Assembly (NCBI RefSeq): GCF_024346975.1
Contig: NZ_AP024885.1
Location: 1,612,001 to 1,676,000, forward strand
Direction: 5' to 3'
Length of the DNA stretch: 64,000 nucleotides
Source of the DNA: Vibrio neonatus
Lineage (GTDB): Bacteria; Pseudomonadota; Gammaproteobacteria; Enterobacterales; Vibrionaceae
Shown piece by piece: positions 1-8,981 of the stretch. The position numbers and the translations under genes are program-made. Every line of letters starts with the position of its first letter. Position 1 is the stretch's first letter. The notes under the pieces are model-generated. The model had not been told where the DNA came from and ran no database searches. It was given only the letters and a program-made list of their open reading frames with translations.

Positions 1-142
1 TCGGTGCGTATGTTACCTAAAGTGGGCTTTGGTTTATAAGCCCTGTAAATTGCCCATCTATTTTCAACTTTGCTTTAGCGCGCATTTAAGCGCACATTGA
101 AAGACAGTATACCGTTACACACAGTTTAAGGATCAAGACACA

Positions 143-733
143 ATGAGTGAGCTAACCCCTCAACAAGAACACGCCATTGCCACATTTAAAGCTTGTATGC
201 ACTTTCCTGAGAATGGCTTTCATGACTTAATCATTGAACTGTGTAAAACCTATCAACTCTCTTTTCAAAAAGTTCGTAAAGCGTTAGTCAGTTCGCAAGT
301 AAAGCTGGAAAAGAAAATCCGTCATCAGTTTGACAGTGTCGCTCCGCAAGAGTTGACCAAGCAGGCATGGCTTGAGAGTGTGCATACGCAACTGAAAGAG
401 TTAGCCAAAGACAATATTTCGGTAATGTCGGCGCTACAAGGCAATCCTCACTACCAAAAAGCAATAGCGTCTATTCAAGCGTCAATCCAAAGTGAACATG
501 AGCGTGAAGTCATATTAGAAGATCTCTTTTTAGCTTATGAAAAACAAGTGTTTAAACCATTAGCCACCATGTTGCATACCACCCCGCTTTATTGGAAGTT
601 AATGCGCGCTGAAGAAATACATATTATGACGCCAGAGTATCAAAAGCACTTTATTGACTACCCTGATTATATGGAAGCGGCCAACCATCTATTTGAACTG
701 CAGCAACAAGTAAGAGATCGAGTATTTAACTAA
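143..733 (+). CDS. hypothetical protein, 196 aa
   Basis: I do not recognise this protein. It is a soluble, mostly helical sequence with no signal peptide or membrane segment; charged, glutamine-rich stretches near residues 30-60 and 100-130 suggest long helices. An AAGGA ribosome binding site lies about ten bases before the ATG, which supports the start. It stands alone, reads in the same direction as the pseudouridine synthase gene and is followed by a 15-bp tandem repeat array rather than a clear terminator. Codon use looks like that of the surrounding core genes, so I treat it as real; its function is unknown. Confidence 0.7.
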   Translation: MSELTPQQEHAIATFKACMHFPENGFHDLIIELCKTYQLSFQKVRKALVSSQVKLEKKIRHQFDSVAPQELTKQAWLESVHTQLKELAKDNISVMSALQGNPHYQKAIASIQASIQSEHEREVILEDLFLAYEKQVFKPLATMLHTTPLYWKLMRAEEIHIMTPEYQKHFIDYPDYMEAANHLFELQQQVRDRVFN

Positions 734-753
734 TACTTAAATTAATTAACACC

Positions 754-828
754 TAACTATGTTTTGAGTAACTGTACTTTAAGTAACTATGTTTCAAGTA
801 ACTATGCTTTAAGTATCCATGCTTTAAA
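754..828. repeat. 15-bp tandem repeat array, five copies
   Basis: Five consecutive 15-base units close to TAACTATGCTTTAAG start at 754, 769, 784, 799 and 814. Copies differ from each other at one to four positions, the last being the most divergent. The array fills most of the gap between the two flanking genes and is not coding. It behaves like a minisatellite and could vary in copy number between strains. Confidence 0.85.
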
Positions 829-882
829 CAGCAGCGTATTGAAAAATAAGATAAAGGTTAAAAATAATGCAATGTGATAGCT

Positions 883-1575
883 ATGCGTCTTGATAAATTT
901 GTTTGTAAAAGCACCGACTTAAATAAAATAGATGCATTGTTTCATATTCATAACGGGCACGTTTCTATTAATGGCAATATAGAGACGAAAGAACAAACCC
1001 AAGTACATGAAAACAATGTCATAAAGTTAAATAATCAAGTGCTTACCCCTCGACCTTTTCGGTATATTGTAATGAATAAACTAAGTGGCACTATTTGTTC
1101 TAATATCGACGAAGTCTATCCCTCATTATTTAATTCAATGCAAATAGAGAAGGTCTCAGAGCTGCATATCGCCGGACGTTTAGATGCCGATACCACAGGT
1201 ATGGTATTAATCACGGATGACGGACGCTGGTCATTTGCTATCACCAATCCACAGCATAAGTGCCCCAAGGTTTATCGTGTCACTCTTGCTAAAGATATTG
1301 CAGCTGATGCCAAAGAGAGATTTAAACAAGGTATCTTACTGCAAGGAGAGTCTGCGCCTACGCGCCCTGCTACTTTAGAGGTGCTATCAGAGAAAGACGT
1401 TCGTCTATGTATCGTTGAAGGGAAGTTCCATCAGGTGAAGCGCATGTTCTCAGCAATAGGCAATCGAGTGGTTAGCCTGCACAGAGAGCAAATAGGCACA
1501 TTAACATTAGATGTTGAGCCGGGGCAGTGGCGTTACCTTTCACCACAAGAAGTGCATTCATTTAGCAAAGAATAG
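883..1575 (+). CDS. rsuA: 16S rRNA pseudouridine synthase, RsuA family
   Basis: RsuA-type enzymes convert a uridine of 16S rRNA (U516 in Escherichia coli) to pseudouridine. The protein starts with the family's S4-like RNA-binding segment (MRLDKFV, to about residue 55) and carries the catalytic motif GRLDADTTGM near residues 98-107, whose first Asp is the expected nucleophile. The later motif FHQVKRMF is also typical. At about 230 residues it matches the 231 of E. coli RsuA. An in-frame GTG at 874 would add three residues, but alignment to the family start favours ATG 883. The best Shine-Dalgarno (AAAGG, 853-857) fits neither start well; it sits nine bases before an out-of-frame ATG at 867 that opens an eight-codon ORF overlapping the gene. 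It could be a paralogue with another target. Confidence 0.85.
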   Translation: MRLDKFVCKSTDLNKIDALFHIHNGHVSINGNIETKEQTQVHENNVIKLNNQVLTPRPFRYIVMNKLSGTICSNIDEVYPSLFNSMQIEKVSELHIAGRLDADTTGMVLITDDGRWSFAITNPQHKCPKVYRVTLAKDIAADAKERFKQGILLQGESAPTRPATLEVLSEKDVRLCIVEGKFHQVKRMFSAIGNRVVSLHREQIGTLTLDVEPGQWRYLSPQEVHSFSKE

Positions 1576-2167
1576 TCATTATTCACTATTTCAAATAAAT
1601 TCCACGTTTCCTAAATAATAATTCAATTAATAGAAATCAAGTCACATATTAACTTATAAATAGAATTCATTTCTCATTAATATATAAATGGTTTTTAATA
1701 TTTCATTTTTAATGATTGCAACTACTTCACCCTAATACTTATTGGTTATTAAGTGACGAAAAATGAAAGTTTTGTTCTTATATATGGATGATTTTGATTT
1801 TTTTATATTGATTTATATCAAAAGCATAAGTGAGTAATATACTATAAAATTTAGTAACACGCGTGTGAGGGAACTAGCTCGCATAGATATAAGTCAATCT
1901 TTCGATCACCTTTATTAACTAAGTATTGTCGTTAGTTGTTTTATGCCTATCTGAGTTATCGCTAATTAGGTTTAATGAGTTTGTTCGCTTTATAGTTAGT
2001 AAGGATTGCTAATTCTATAACTACTCAGAATATTCAACTACCCGTATATACATCTACAGAAACTGTCGATTGCATTAAGAGTGGTTTATTAACCTATTAT
2101 AGTGCTATTGATTGTTTCTTAATCCCTCTCAATACGTACACACTTTCATTTTTATTGAGATATCAAA
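1576..2167. other. 592-base intergenic region with promoter and long leader
   Basis: No gene is supported here. The first 230 bases are very AT-rich. A perfect FNR box with a well-placed -10 element lies at 1808-1848. If transcription starts near 1855, about 310 bases of leader precede the outer-membrane protein gene. A 10-base palindrome (ACACGCGTGT, 1857-1866) sits right at the predicted start. I see no known riboswitch fold in the leader. Confidence 0.6.
1808..1855 (+). promoter_or_regulatory. FNR box and class II-type promoter
   Basis: TTGATTTATATCAA (1808-1821) matches the FNR consensus TTGAT-N4-ATCAA at every defined base. A -10-like TATAAA lies at 1843-1848, which puts the start near 1855 and centres the box about 41 bases upstream. 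That is the usual position for activation by FNR at class II promoters. CRP or HlyX-like proteins could compete for such a site. The promoter assignment is inference from spacing. Confidence 0.7.
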
Positions 2168-3049
2168 TTGAACAGATCAAATCTAGTGGTAAAAAACGGA
2201 GTTTTACTTGCCCTACTTTCGCTAACCGCGACAACGACTTTGGCAAATGAAACGACTATAGCTAATAATCAAAATGCAGACACAGATTCAAGCCAAACTT
2301 TCCAACCAGCATTTACTGGTTATGTCGCCGGCACCTACTCCGATGATTGGGCAAGCGATTATAGAGACGATCGCAGTTTCTCTATTGACCTAAAATTAGG
2401 TTATCAGTTCACACCAAATTTCAGCGCAGGCGTTATTACCGGTGTTTACTACCTAGATACCGCTTACTGTTCTACACACACCAAAGATTACTGGTGTATG
2501 TCATCAACTTCTTTGTATGCAAAATACAACAACCTTTATAGCTTCTTTGATGATTTCACTACTATTGGTGTGCAAGGTCGAGTCATTTTACCAACCACAC
2601 AATACTCTCAAGACACTCATCTTTACTTTGGTTTAAAAGGCTATGTGCCAATTTCATTTGATGTAGACCGTTATGTTGATGGTTTGAGCCTATCTCTTAC
2701 TCCATCGGTCACTAAGTACTTTAATAAGTACAAAACCGCTGGCGGCACAAACCTAACTGAATACAGCTTAGGCTTAACCCTTGATACGACGTACCAAATT
2801 TCTGACAAGTTTTACTTCACTGTCAGCTTAGATGACTACAACTACATCACCTACCAAGGTTCTACCACTTATCCAACCATCAGCCATACTGAAGAGTTGG
2901 GCTATCAAGCTACCGACAATATTTACGTGGGTGTCGGTTACACCAACAGCGCGCAGTACTACGACCCAGAACACGGTCCAAGCCCTGTGTCAGAGCTGTT
3001 CGATGATAAAGACCCTCATTTCTACCTAACAACCTACTATTCGTTCTAG
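2168..3049 (+). CDS. outer-membrane beta-barrel protein, 293 aa
   Basis: The N-terminus is a signal peptide (hydrophobic stretch from about residue 12, ending near TLANE). The mature part has alternating aromatic and polar strands and ends in ...YLTTYYSF, a terminal phenylalanine as expected for insertion by the BAM machinery. The start codon is TTG, with a GAGA ribosome binding site eight bases upstream; no in-frame ATG precedes the signal peptide. It is the first gene of an operon with a peptide ABC importer 28 bases downstream, so a role as a porin or channel for peptides is a reasonable inference. The exact barrel family is not recognised. Confidence 0.75.
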   Translation: MNRSNLVVKNGVLLALLSLTATTTLANETTIANNQNADTDSSQTFQPAFTGYVAGTYSDDWASDYRDDRSFSIDLKLGYQFTPNFSAGVITGVYYLDTAYCSTHTKDYWCMSSTSLYAKYNNLYSFFDDFTTIGVQGRVILPTTQYSQDTHLYFGLKGYVPISFDVDRYVDGLSLSLTPSVTKYFNKYKTAGGTNLTEYSLGLTLDTTYQISDKFYFTVSLDDYNYITYQGSTTYPTISHTEELGYQATDNIYVGVGYTNSAQYYDPEHGPSPVSELFDDKDPHFYLTTYYSF

Positions 3050-3077
3050 GCAGTCAATACAAAGTAAGGAAATTAAA

Positions 3078-4082
3078 TTGCTAGGTTATTTTATTAAGAG
3101 ACTTTTACTGATTATTCCTACCTTTTTAGGAATAACAGTACTGATCTTTTGTTTGACTCGTTTTGTTCCAGGTGGCCCTGTTGAACGAATGATCTCACAA
3201 ATGCAAATGAGCGGTGGGGCTAAAACAGCCTCTCAGACCCTTTCTGAAAGTGAAATCAACGAGTTAAAAGCACTGTACGGCATGGATAAACCCGTCTATA
3301 TCGCATACTCAGACTGGTTGAAAGACTTGGTTCACCTCAACCTTGGCGTATCAACCCGTTACTATGATCCGGTTTGGAGCATGATTAAAGAGCGTATGCC
3401 GGTGTCTTTATTCTACGGTGTTATAGCGTTAATTCTTAGCTACGGTATCGCAATTCCTCTGGGGATATACAAAGCGATTCACCATGGTAGCAAAGGCGAC
3501 AATATCAGCTCGGTCATCATTTTTATTGGCTATTCAATGCCAAACTATGTGCTAGGGGTGCTATTGCTTTCCTTACTTGCCTTCTATTTTGACGTGTTAC
3601 CTCTCGGGGGATTCACCAGCAATAATTTTGAAGAACTCACCTTATTGGGCAAAGTGCAGGATCTGTTTACTCACGCCATCTTACCGGTGATCTGTTACAC
3701 CATTGCCGACGTCGCCATCTTAACCATGACGATGAAAAACAACTTACTTGAGAACCTATCCTCGGATTACATCAAAACAGCGGTAAGCAAAGGCTTAACT
3801 TACAAAGATTCAGTCTACAAACACGCTCTTAGAAATAGTCTCATTCCGATTGCGAGCCACTTTGGTTCAGTGATCAGTGTCTTCCTAGCGGGCTCATTCT
3901 TAATTGAAGTGGTATTCAATATCGACGGTATTGGACTGCTTGGCTACGAAGCTATTATTCAAAGGGATTACCCTGTTGTAATGGGTATTCTGTCTCTTTC
4001 TGCACTGCTGCTTATGTTCGGTAATATCATATCGGATCTGTGTGTAGCAGCCGTTGATCCTCGCGTTAAGTTTGGTAAATAA
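3078..4082 (+). CDS. yejB: peptide ABC transporter permease, YejB/OppB type
   Basis: Inner-membrane permease of a peptide importer. The start MLGYFIKRLLLIIPTF, the GGPVERMI segment after the first membrane helix and the end LVDPRV-like VDPRVKFGK are the YejB pattern; YejB belongs to the oligopeptide/microcin C importer of E. coli. Six membrane segments are apparent, and the cytoplasmic loop with KTAVSKGLTYKD is the EAA-type contact site for the ATPases. At 334 residues it is shorter than E. coli YejB (about 364), mainly in the first periplasmic loop. It starts with TTG behind AAGGA and its stop overlaps the next ATG by one base, so the two permeases are translationally coupled. Confidence 0.88.
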   Translation: MLGYFIKRLLLIIPTFLGITVLIFCLTRFVPGGPVERMISQMQMSGGAKTASQTLSESEINELKALYGMDKPVYIAYSDWLKDLVHLNLGVSTRYYDPVWSMIKERMPVSLFYGVIALILSYGIAIPLGIYKAIHHGSKGDNISSVIIFIGYSMPNYVLGVLLLSLLAFYFDVLPLGGFTSNNFEELTLLGKVQDLFTHAILPVICYTIADVAILTMTMKNNLLENLSSDYIKTAVSKGLTYKDSVYKHALRNSLIPIASHFGSVISVFLAGSFLIEVVFNIDGIGLLGYEAIIQRDYPVVMGILSLSALLLMFGNIISDLCVAAVDPRVKFGK

Positions 4083-5125
4083 TGTTTAACTTTGATGAAT
4101 TAACTAAAAAGAAAATTGCACGCTTTCGTTCAATTAAACGAGGCTACTTTTCTCTTATATTTTTAGTACTGCTGGTCGTGCTGTCACTGTTTTCAGAGGC
4201 ACTGGTCAACAGTAAAGCCTTGGTGGTTTCTTACCAAGGTCACCTGTACTTCCCAACGTATTCGAAAATGCGTACTGGTAATGATTTTGGTGAGCAATAC
4301 GGCTACGAAGCGAACTATCGCGAACTACAAGCTAAGTTTGAAAAACAAGATCAGGGCGACTGGGTCATCATGCCTATCGTACCTTGGAATCCACTAGAGC
4401 AAGACTACTCTAACGGCTTCCCACCTAGCGCGCCTAACGCGCACTCTCAGCATTATCTTGGTACTGATAACTCAGGTCGAGATGTGTTAGCGCGATTGAT
4501 CTACGGCTTCCGTATCGCCATTTTCTACGCCTTTATTACACTCGCCATCTGTTACTTCATTGGGGTTATCGTCGGCAGTGCTATGGGCTACTTAGGCGGT
4601 AAGTTTGACCTCATTATGCAACGTATTATTGAAATCTGGTCCATGTTACCCATGCTGTACGTGATCATGATATTAGTCTCGATAATGAAGCCGAACTTTG
4701 CCCTGTTTGTCTTTATCAACGTCCTGTTTGGTTGGATTCCAATCACTTGGTACATGCGTTCCATTTCTTACAAAGAGCGAGCACGTGAATACGTACTGGC
4801 GGCCAGAGCACAAGGTGCTGGCACATGGCGCATCATCACCAAGCACATCCTACCGAACACGCTAGTAATGATTGTCACTTTGGCGCCGTTTACCATTGTT
4901 GCCAACATTTCTACCTTGACTGCACTCGACTATTTAGGTTTAGGCTTAACTCCCCCTACCCCAAGCTGGGGTGATTTATTGCAACAAGGTAAATCCAACC
5001 TTGATGCATGGTGGATCATGAGTTCCGTTGTGTTCTCGATTGTGGGAATTCTCACCATGATTACTTTCATCGGTGAAGCGATTCGTGAAGCCTTCGATCC
5101 TAAGAAACAAACTAAGTACAGCTAA
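4082..5125 (+). CDS. yejE: peptide ABC transporter permease, YejE type
   Basis: Second inner-membrane permease of the importer. After one N-terminal membrane helix (residues about 22-40) there is a large periplasmic loop containing SYQGHLYFPTY, a hallmark of YejE rather than DppC or OppC, followed by LGTDNSGRDVLAR and five more membrane helices. The EAA loop is near ARAQGAGTWR, and the C-terminus FIGEAIREAFDPKK matches the YejE end. The length (347) is close to the E. coli protein. The ATG overlaps the yejB stop by one base. It pairs with YejB and takes substrate from the binding protein encoded next. Confidence 0.88.
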   Translation: MFNFDELTKKKIARFRSIKRGYFSLIFLVLLVVLSLFSEALVNSKALVVSYQGHLYFPTYSKMRTGNDFGEQYGYEANYRELQAKFEKQDQGDWVIMPIVPWNPLEQDYSNGFPPSAPNAHSQHYLGTDNSGRDVLARLIYGFRIAIFYAFITLAICYFIGVIVGSAMGYLGGKFDLIMQRIIEIWSMLPMLYVIMILVSIMKPNFALFVFINVLFGWIPITWYMRSISYKERAREYVLAARAQGAGTWRIITKHILPNTLVMIVTLAPFTIVANISTLTALDYLGLGLTPPTPSWGDLLQQGKSNLDAWWIMSSVVFSIVGILTMITFIGEAIREAFDPKKQTKYS

Positions 5126-5129
5126 TATC

Positions 5130-7001
5130 ATGAATCTAAATACACTAAAACTATCAACGTTATTGGTTGCGCTATTAGGAACAACACTATTAGCGCCTGT
5201 TTACGCCAATGCCGCGCCAGCTACATCAGCGCCAGCAACGACTCAACAGGCAAAACAAGCTCCGCAACTGCCTAAAGACTTAAAATGGATATCAAATCCG
5301 GATCTGCCATTGTTTGCCAGTGAACAGGCCAAACGTGGTGGCACGCTTAACTTGTATGTTCCGTCATACCCATTGACTATGCGTACTATCGGTCCAGACT
5401 CGAATACCTCGTTTCGTTCATACTTAATGGATGGCCATCCAAACCTAGTAGGCATCCATCCAAACACGCTACAACCTTATCCTGAGCTGGCTGAGCAATG
5501 GGCATTTGGTAAAGACGGCAAAACCATGTATTTCCGTTTAGATCCAAAAGCGACTTGGTCTGATGGTGTACCAATCACCGCAGATGACTATGCGTTTCTA
5601 TTTGAATACGTAAAAAACAAGAACGTACACGCACCGTTTTATAGCAACTACTACACCGAAAAAATCGTTAATCTAACCATCTACGATAAATACACTATTT
5701 CGTTACAATCGTCTGATGCGTTACCGGAAGATCTGCTTATCGACCGCATTAACTTGCAACCGAAACCAAGACACTTTTTCAAAAATGGTATTGGTAAAAA
5801 CTACATCCGTGAATACAACTGGAAAGCAGAGCCAACAACAGGTGCGTACTACGTTTCGGCACTTAAAAAAGGCCGTACGATTGAGATGTCACACGTTAAA
5901 GATTGGTGGGGCTACCATAACCGCTATCTTAAAAATCGCTTTAACGTAGATAAGATTCGTTTCTCCGTCATTCGCGACCCAGATTTAGCCTATCGCTACT
6001 TTGAGAAAGGTGAGTTGGATGTGTTCAACATCAACTCGCAGAAATTATGGTTTGATAAAACCAGTTCTGAACCTTTCCAAAAGGGTTACATTGTTAAATC
6101 AATGCTTAATAACGAAGTGTCTGTAGGTGCTTCTGGCCTGTGGCTTAACATGGTCGATCCACTGCTTAAAAACAGCGAACTTCGCGCAGGTGTTGCATAC
6201 GCCATCGACTTTGAATCTGTTATCAAGCACGTCCGTCATGGTGAATCGACACGACAAAATGGCTTTGGTACGTTAGTCGGCGCTTATGCCACGCCAAAAG
6301 ATATAGGTGTTAAGCCCTTCTCCCCTGTCGAAGCGAAAAAACACTTTGCCAAAGCGGGCTATAGCACGTTAGGTTCGGATGGACTGCTGTACAACAAGCA
6401 AGGTAATTCACTACAAGTGACCTTGACTTACCTAAGTGCGCGCAATACCGCCGACGTGATTATCCTAAAAGAACAAGCTAAAAAAGCAGGTTTGGATCTT
6501 GAGTTGAAACTGGTTGATGGCTCAACTGGGTTTAAATCGCTATTAGAGAAGAAATTCCAAATGGCTTACTTGTCTATGTCATCAGGCTTATACCCTGCGT
6601 ACCGACAGTATTTCCATTCCAGCAATATTGTTCCGCAAACCAACAACTTTTTCAGTTTTGCCAATCCAGAAATGGACAAGTTGATTGCCAAATTTGATCA
6701 GGCGTCTACGGTCGCTGAGCAAGTAAAACAATCGAACAAAATCCAACGCATGGTAATGGCATCCAACTGCTTTATCCCTGGGACTGTGTCGCAATTTACT
6801 CGCGCGGCGCATTGGCGTTATGTTCGCCTGCCAGACAAAGTAGGTTCTGCACAATCTCGATTCTTATTCGACGAAAATAGTCTTGATCAGGGATTAATGT
6901 GGATCGACACCGATCTAAAACATGAAGTTCTACAAGCAAAAAGTGAAGGCAAAACCTTCCCTAAAATGACGCATTTAAGCACTCAAGTCATCGGTCAATA
7001 A
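5130..7001 (+). CDS. yejA: peptide-binding protein of ABC transporter, YejA-like (SBP family 5)
   Basis: Periplasmic solute-binding protein that delivers peptides to the YejBE permease. The N-terminus MNLNTLKLSTLLVALLGTTL is a signal peptide ending near ANA-AP. An extended reading frame upstream (GTG at 5073) would hide it behind the yejE reading frame, so ATG 5130 is the right start. The mature protein has the family-5 features: an early TWSDGVPITADDYAF segment, a long bilobal body of about 600 residues, and YejA-like traits such as GGTLNLYVPSYP. Ribosome binding signals are weak, so translation probably depends on coupling to yejE, four bases upstream. Confidence 0.87.
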   Translation: MNLNTLKLSTLLVALLGTTLLAPVYANAAPATSAPATTQQAKQAPQLPKDLKWISNPDLPLFASEQAKRGGTLNLYVPSYPLTMRTIGPDSNTSFRSYLMDGHPNLVGIHPNTLQPYPELAEQWAFGKDGKTMYFRLDPKATWSDGVPITADDYAFLFEYVKNKNVHAPFYSNYYTEKIVNLTIYDKYTISLQSSDALPEDLLIDRINLQPKPRHFFKNGIGKNYIREYNWKAEPTTGAYYVSALKKGRTIEMSHVKDWWGYHNRYLKNRFNVDKIRFSVIRDPDLAYRYFEKGELDVFNINSQKLWFDKTSSEPFQKGYIVKSMLNNEVSVGASGLWLNMVDPLLKNSELRAGVAYAIDFESVIKHVRHGESTRQNGFGTLVGAYATPKDIGVKPFSPVEAKKHFAKAGYSTLGSDGLLYNKQGNSLQVTLTYLSARNTADVIILKEQAKKAGLDLELKLVDGSTGFKSLLEKKFQMAYLSMSSGLYPAYRQYFHSSNIVPQTNNFFSFANPEMDKLIAKFDQASTVAEQVKQSNKIQRMVMASNCFIPGTVSQFTRAAHWRYVRLPDKVGSAQSRFLFDENSLDQGLMWIDTDLKHEVLQAKSEGKTFPKMTHLSTQVIGQ

Positions 7002-7010
7002 GGTCTAAGT

Positions 7011-8000
7011 ATGTCAAATAAAGCATTGCTGTCACTGCACAACGTGACCACTAAGTTCAATACCGATGAAGGTGATATTACCGCGCTAAACGGCGTGACA
7101 TTTGATGTTATCAAAGGTCGTACCCTTGGCATCGTTGGTGAATCTGGCTGTGGTAAAAGTATCACTGCAGCATCAATCATGAACCTACTACCCCAACCTT
7201 ACGGTCGCGTGACTGAAGGTGAAATACTGTTTGAAGGTCGTGATATCACCAAACTTAACGAAGCCGAGCGCTGCAAACTTCGTGGTCATGATATTTCAAT
7301 GATCTTCCAAGATCCGATGACAGCGCTAAACCCAGTAGTGCGTGTCGGCAAGCAAGTGGAAGAAGTGTATGAACTGCATAGCACGAAATACACCACAGAC
7401 GCTACCCGCCGTCAGGCCGCCCTAGAAATGTTCAAAAAAGTGGGCATTTCTGAGCCGGAAAAACGTTTAGATGTTTACCCGCATGAGCTTTCAGGTGGTA
7501 TGCGTCAACGTGTCATGATTGCGATGGCGCTCGCCTGTGAGCCCAAAGTATTGATCGCTGATGAACCTACTACGGCATTGGATGTGACCATTCAAGCGCA
7601 AATTCTTGAGCTGATGAAACGCATGCAAGAAGAGTTGGGAATGGCAATTTTGTTCATTACCCACGATTTAGGTGTCGTGGCTGAAATTTGTGATGACGTT
7701 GCGGTTATGTATGCCGGTAATGTCGTTGAACAAGGCGACGTTTATCAAATCTTTGGTAAACCTACCCACCCTTATACACAGGGGCTGTTGGCTTCCATGC
7801 CAACTGTTTCTTCGGTACCAAAAACGCAGCTCACTACCATTGAGGGCAGCGTACCACAATTAAAAGATATGCCGTCTGGTTGTCGCTTCGTCAACCGTTG
7901 TACTAAAGCAATGGATCATTGTCATAGCACTAGACCAGAGCCGGCACTGGTTGAACCTGGCCACCTTGTTTCTTGTCTTGCTGTTAAAGAGGTTATGTAA
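7011..8000 (+). CDS. peptide ABC transporter ATPase, OppD/DppD type
   Basis: Cytoplasmic ATPase subunit that powers the peptide importer. Walker A is GESGCGKS (about residues 43-50), the signature is LSGGMRQR and Walker B is VLIADEP, followed by the H-loop FITHDLG. The C-terminal 80 residues are the oligopeptide-importer extension with conserved cysteines (CRFVNRCTKAMDHC), which in OppD/DppD relatives can bind an iron-sulfur cluster. In E. coli the Yej system uses one fused double ATPase (YejF); here the two halves are separate genes. The stop overlaps the next ATG by one base. Confidence 0.9.
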   Translation: MSNKALLSLHNVTTKFNTDEGDITALNGVTFDVIKGRTLGIVGESGCGKSITAASIMNLLPQPYGRVTEGEILFEGRDITKLNEAERCKLRGHDISMIFQDPMTALNPVVRVGKQVEEVYELHSTKYTTDATRRQAALEMFKKVGISEPEKRLDVYPHELSGGMRQRVMIAMALACEPKVLIADEPTTALDVTIQAQILELMKRMQEELGMAILFITHDLGVVAEICDDVAVMYAGNVVEQGDVYQIFGKPTHPYTQGLLASMPTVSSVPKTQLTTIEGSVPQLKDMPSGCRFVNRCTKAMDHCHSTRPEPALVEPGHLVSCLAVKEVM

Positions 8001-8962
8001 TGACTCAAGCGACTCCTTTACTCCAAATTAAAGATTTGAAACAGCACTTTTTGGTCTCCAACAAACTGTTTCAACCCAAAAAATACGTATATGCCGTGGA
8101 TGGCGTCTCTTTTGACCTCTATCCCGGCCAAACCATTGGTCTTGTGGGCGAATCTGGGTGTGGTAAAAGCACCGTAGGACGTACCTTACTTAAATTGTAC
8201 GAGCCAACTGCAGGGAGCATCTTCTTTGAAGGTCGTGACATCACGAACTTAAATGCCAAAGAGATGACTTCACTTCGTAAAGAAATGCAGATCATATTAC
8301 AAGACCCTCTTGAGAGCCTAAACCAACGCCATACTGTCGGGGACATCATCAAAGAACCCTTCGAGATCCATGGCATAGGCACAGCAAAAGAGCGAGACCA
8401 ATGGGTTTCAGAATTGTTAGTCAAAGTAGGATTGCGACCTAATGCCGCTTCACGTTTCCCACATGAATTCTCTGGTGGCCAACGTCAACGCATCGGGATC
8501 GCGCGTGCCATTGCGCTTAAGCCAAAACTGATCGTATGTGACGAATCCGTATCAGCCTTAGACGTTTCTGTGCAGGCGCAAATCGTAAACCTGCTTCTTG
8601 ACTTACAAAAGGAAATGAACATCGCATTAATTTTTATTGCGCATGATCTTTCTGTAGTCCGACATGTTTCGGACGTAATTGCCGTGATGTACTTAGGAAA
8701 GTTTGTAGAAATAGGTAACGCTGAAGAAGTCTTCAACACACCTAAACATCCTTACACCGAAGCACTAATTTCTGCCATTCCTCAGCCTGATCCATGGGCT
8801 AAGAAAGACCGAATAATTTTAGATGGTGACATTCCTTCTCCAATGAATCCACCAAAAGGGTGCGCGTTTTCAACAAGGTGCCGTCTTGCTGAAAAAGGAT
8901 GCTTTGAACGTTCCCCTACCCTAAGTTGCGACGAGCACAAAGTAGCATGTCATTTAGTATAA
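8000..8962 (+). CDS. peptide ABC transporter ATPase, OppF/DppF type
   Basis: Second ATPase subunit of the importer. Walker A GESGCGKS, the signature FSGGQRQR and Walker B LIVCDES are all present; the last position is Ser where Ala/Pro-type residues are more usual, but the catalytic Glu is kept. OppF-like C-terminal cysteines appear in CAFSTRCRLAEKGC. It is translationally coupled to the preceding ATPase (TAATG overlap). The metalloprotease lipoprotein gene starts 19 bases further on, with no terminator between, so both belong to one transcript. Confidence 0.9.
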   Translation: MTQATPLLQIKDLKQHFLVSNKLFQPKKYVYAVDGVSFDLYPGQTIGLVGESGCGKSTVGRTLLKLYEPTAGSIFFEGRDITNLNAKEMTSLRKEMQIILQDPLESLNQRHTVGDIIKEPFEIHGIGTAKERDQWVSELLVKVGLRPNAASRFPHEFSGGQRQRIGIARAIALKPKLIVCDESVSALDVSVQAQIVNLLLDLQKEMNIALIFIAHDLSVVRHVSDVIAVMYLGKFVEIGNAEEVFNTPKHPYTEALISAIPQPDPWAKKDRIILDGDIPSPMNPPKGCAFSTRCRLAEKGCFERSPTLSCDEHKVACHLV

Positions 8963-8981
8963 TTATTACCAGGATATAATA

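Noticed and set aside
754-828. CRISPR-like array
   Set aside because: The units are contiguous with no spacers, and no cas gene is nearby; it is a plain tandem repeat.
1855-2167. riboswitch in the leader of the outer-membrane protein gene
   Set aside because: No known aptamer core or terminator/antiterminator pair could be recognised by eye.
5073-5129. longer start for the peptide-binding protein
   Set aside because: It would bury the signal peptide behind 19 residues read out of frame from the yejE end.
3078-8962. dedicated microcin C uptake system
   Set aside because: YejABE-like proteins are general peptide importers; the linked protease points to nutrition, and no microcin or immunity gene is seen.
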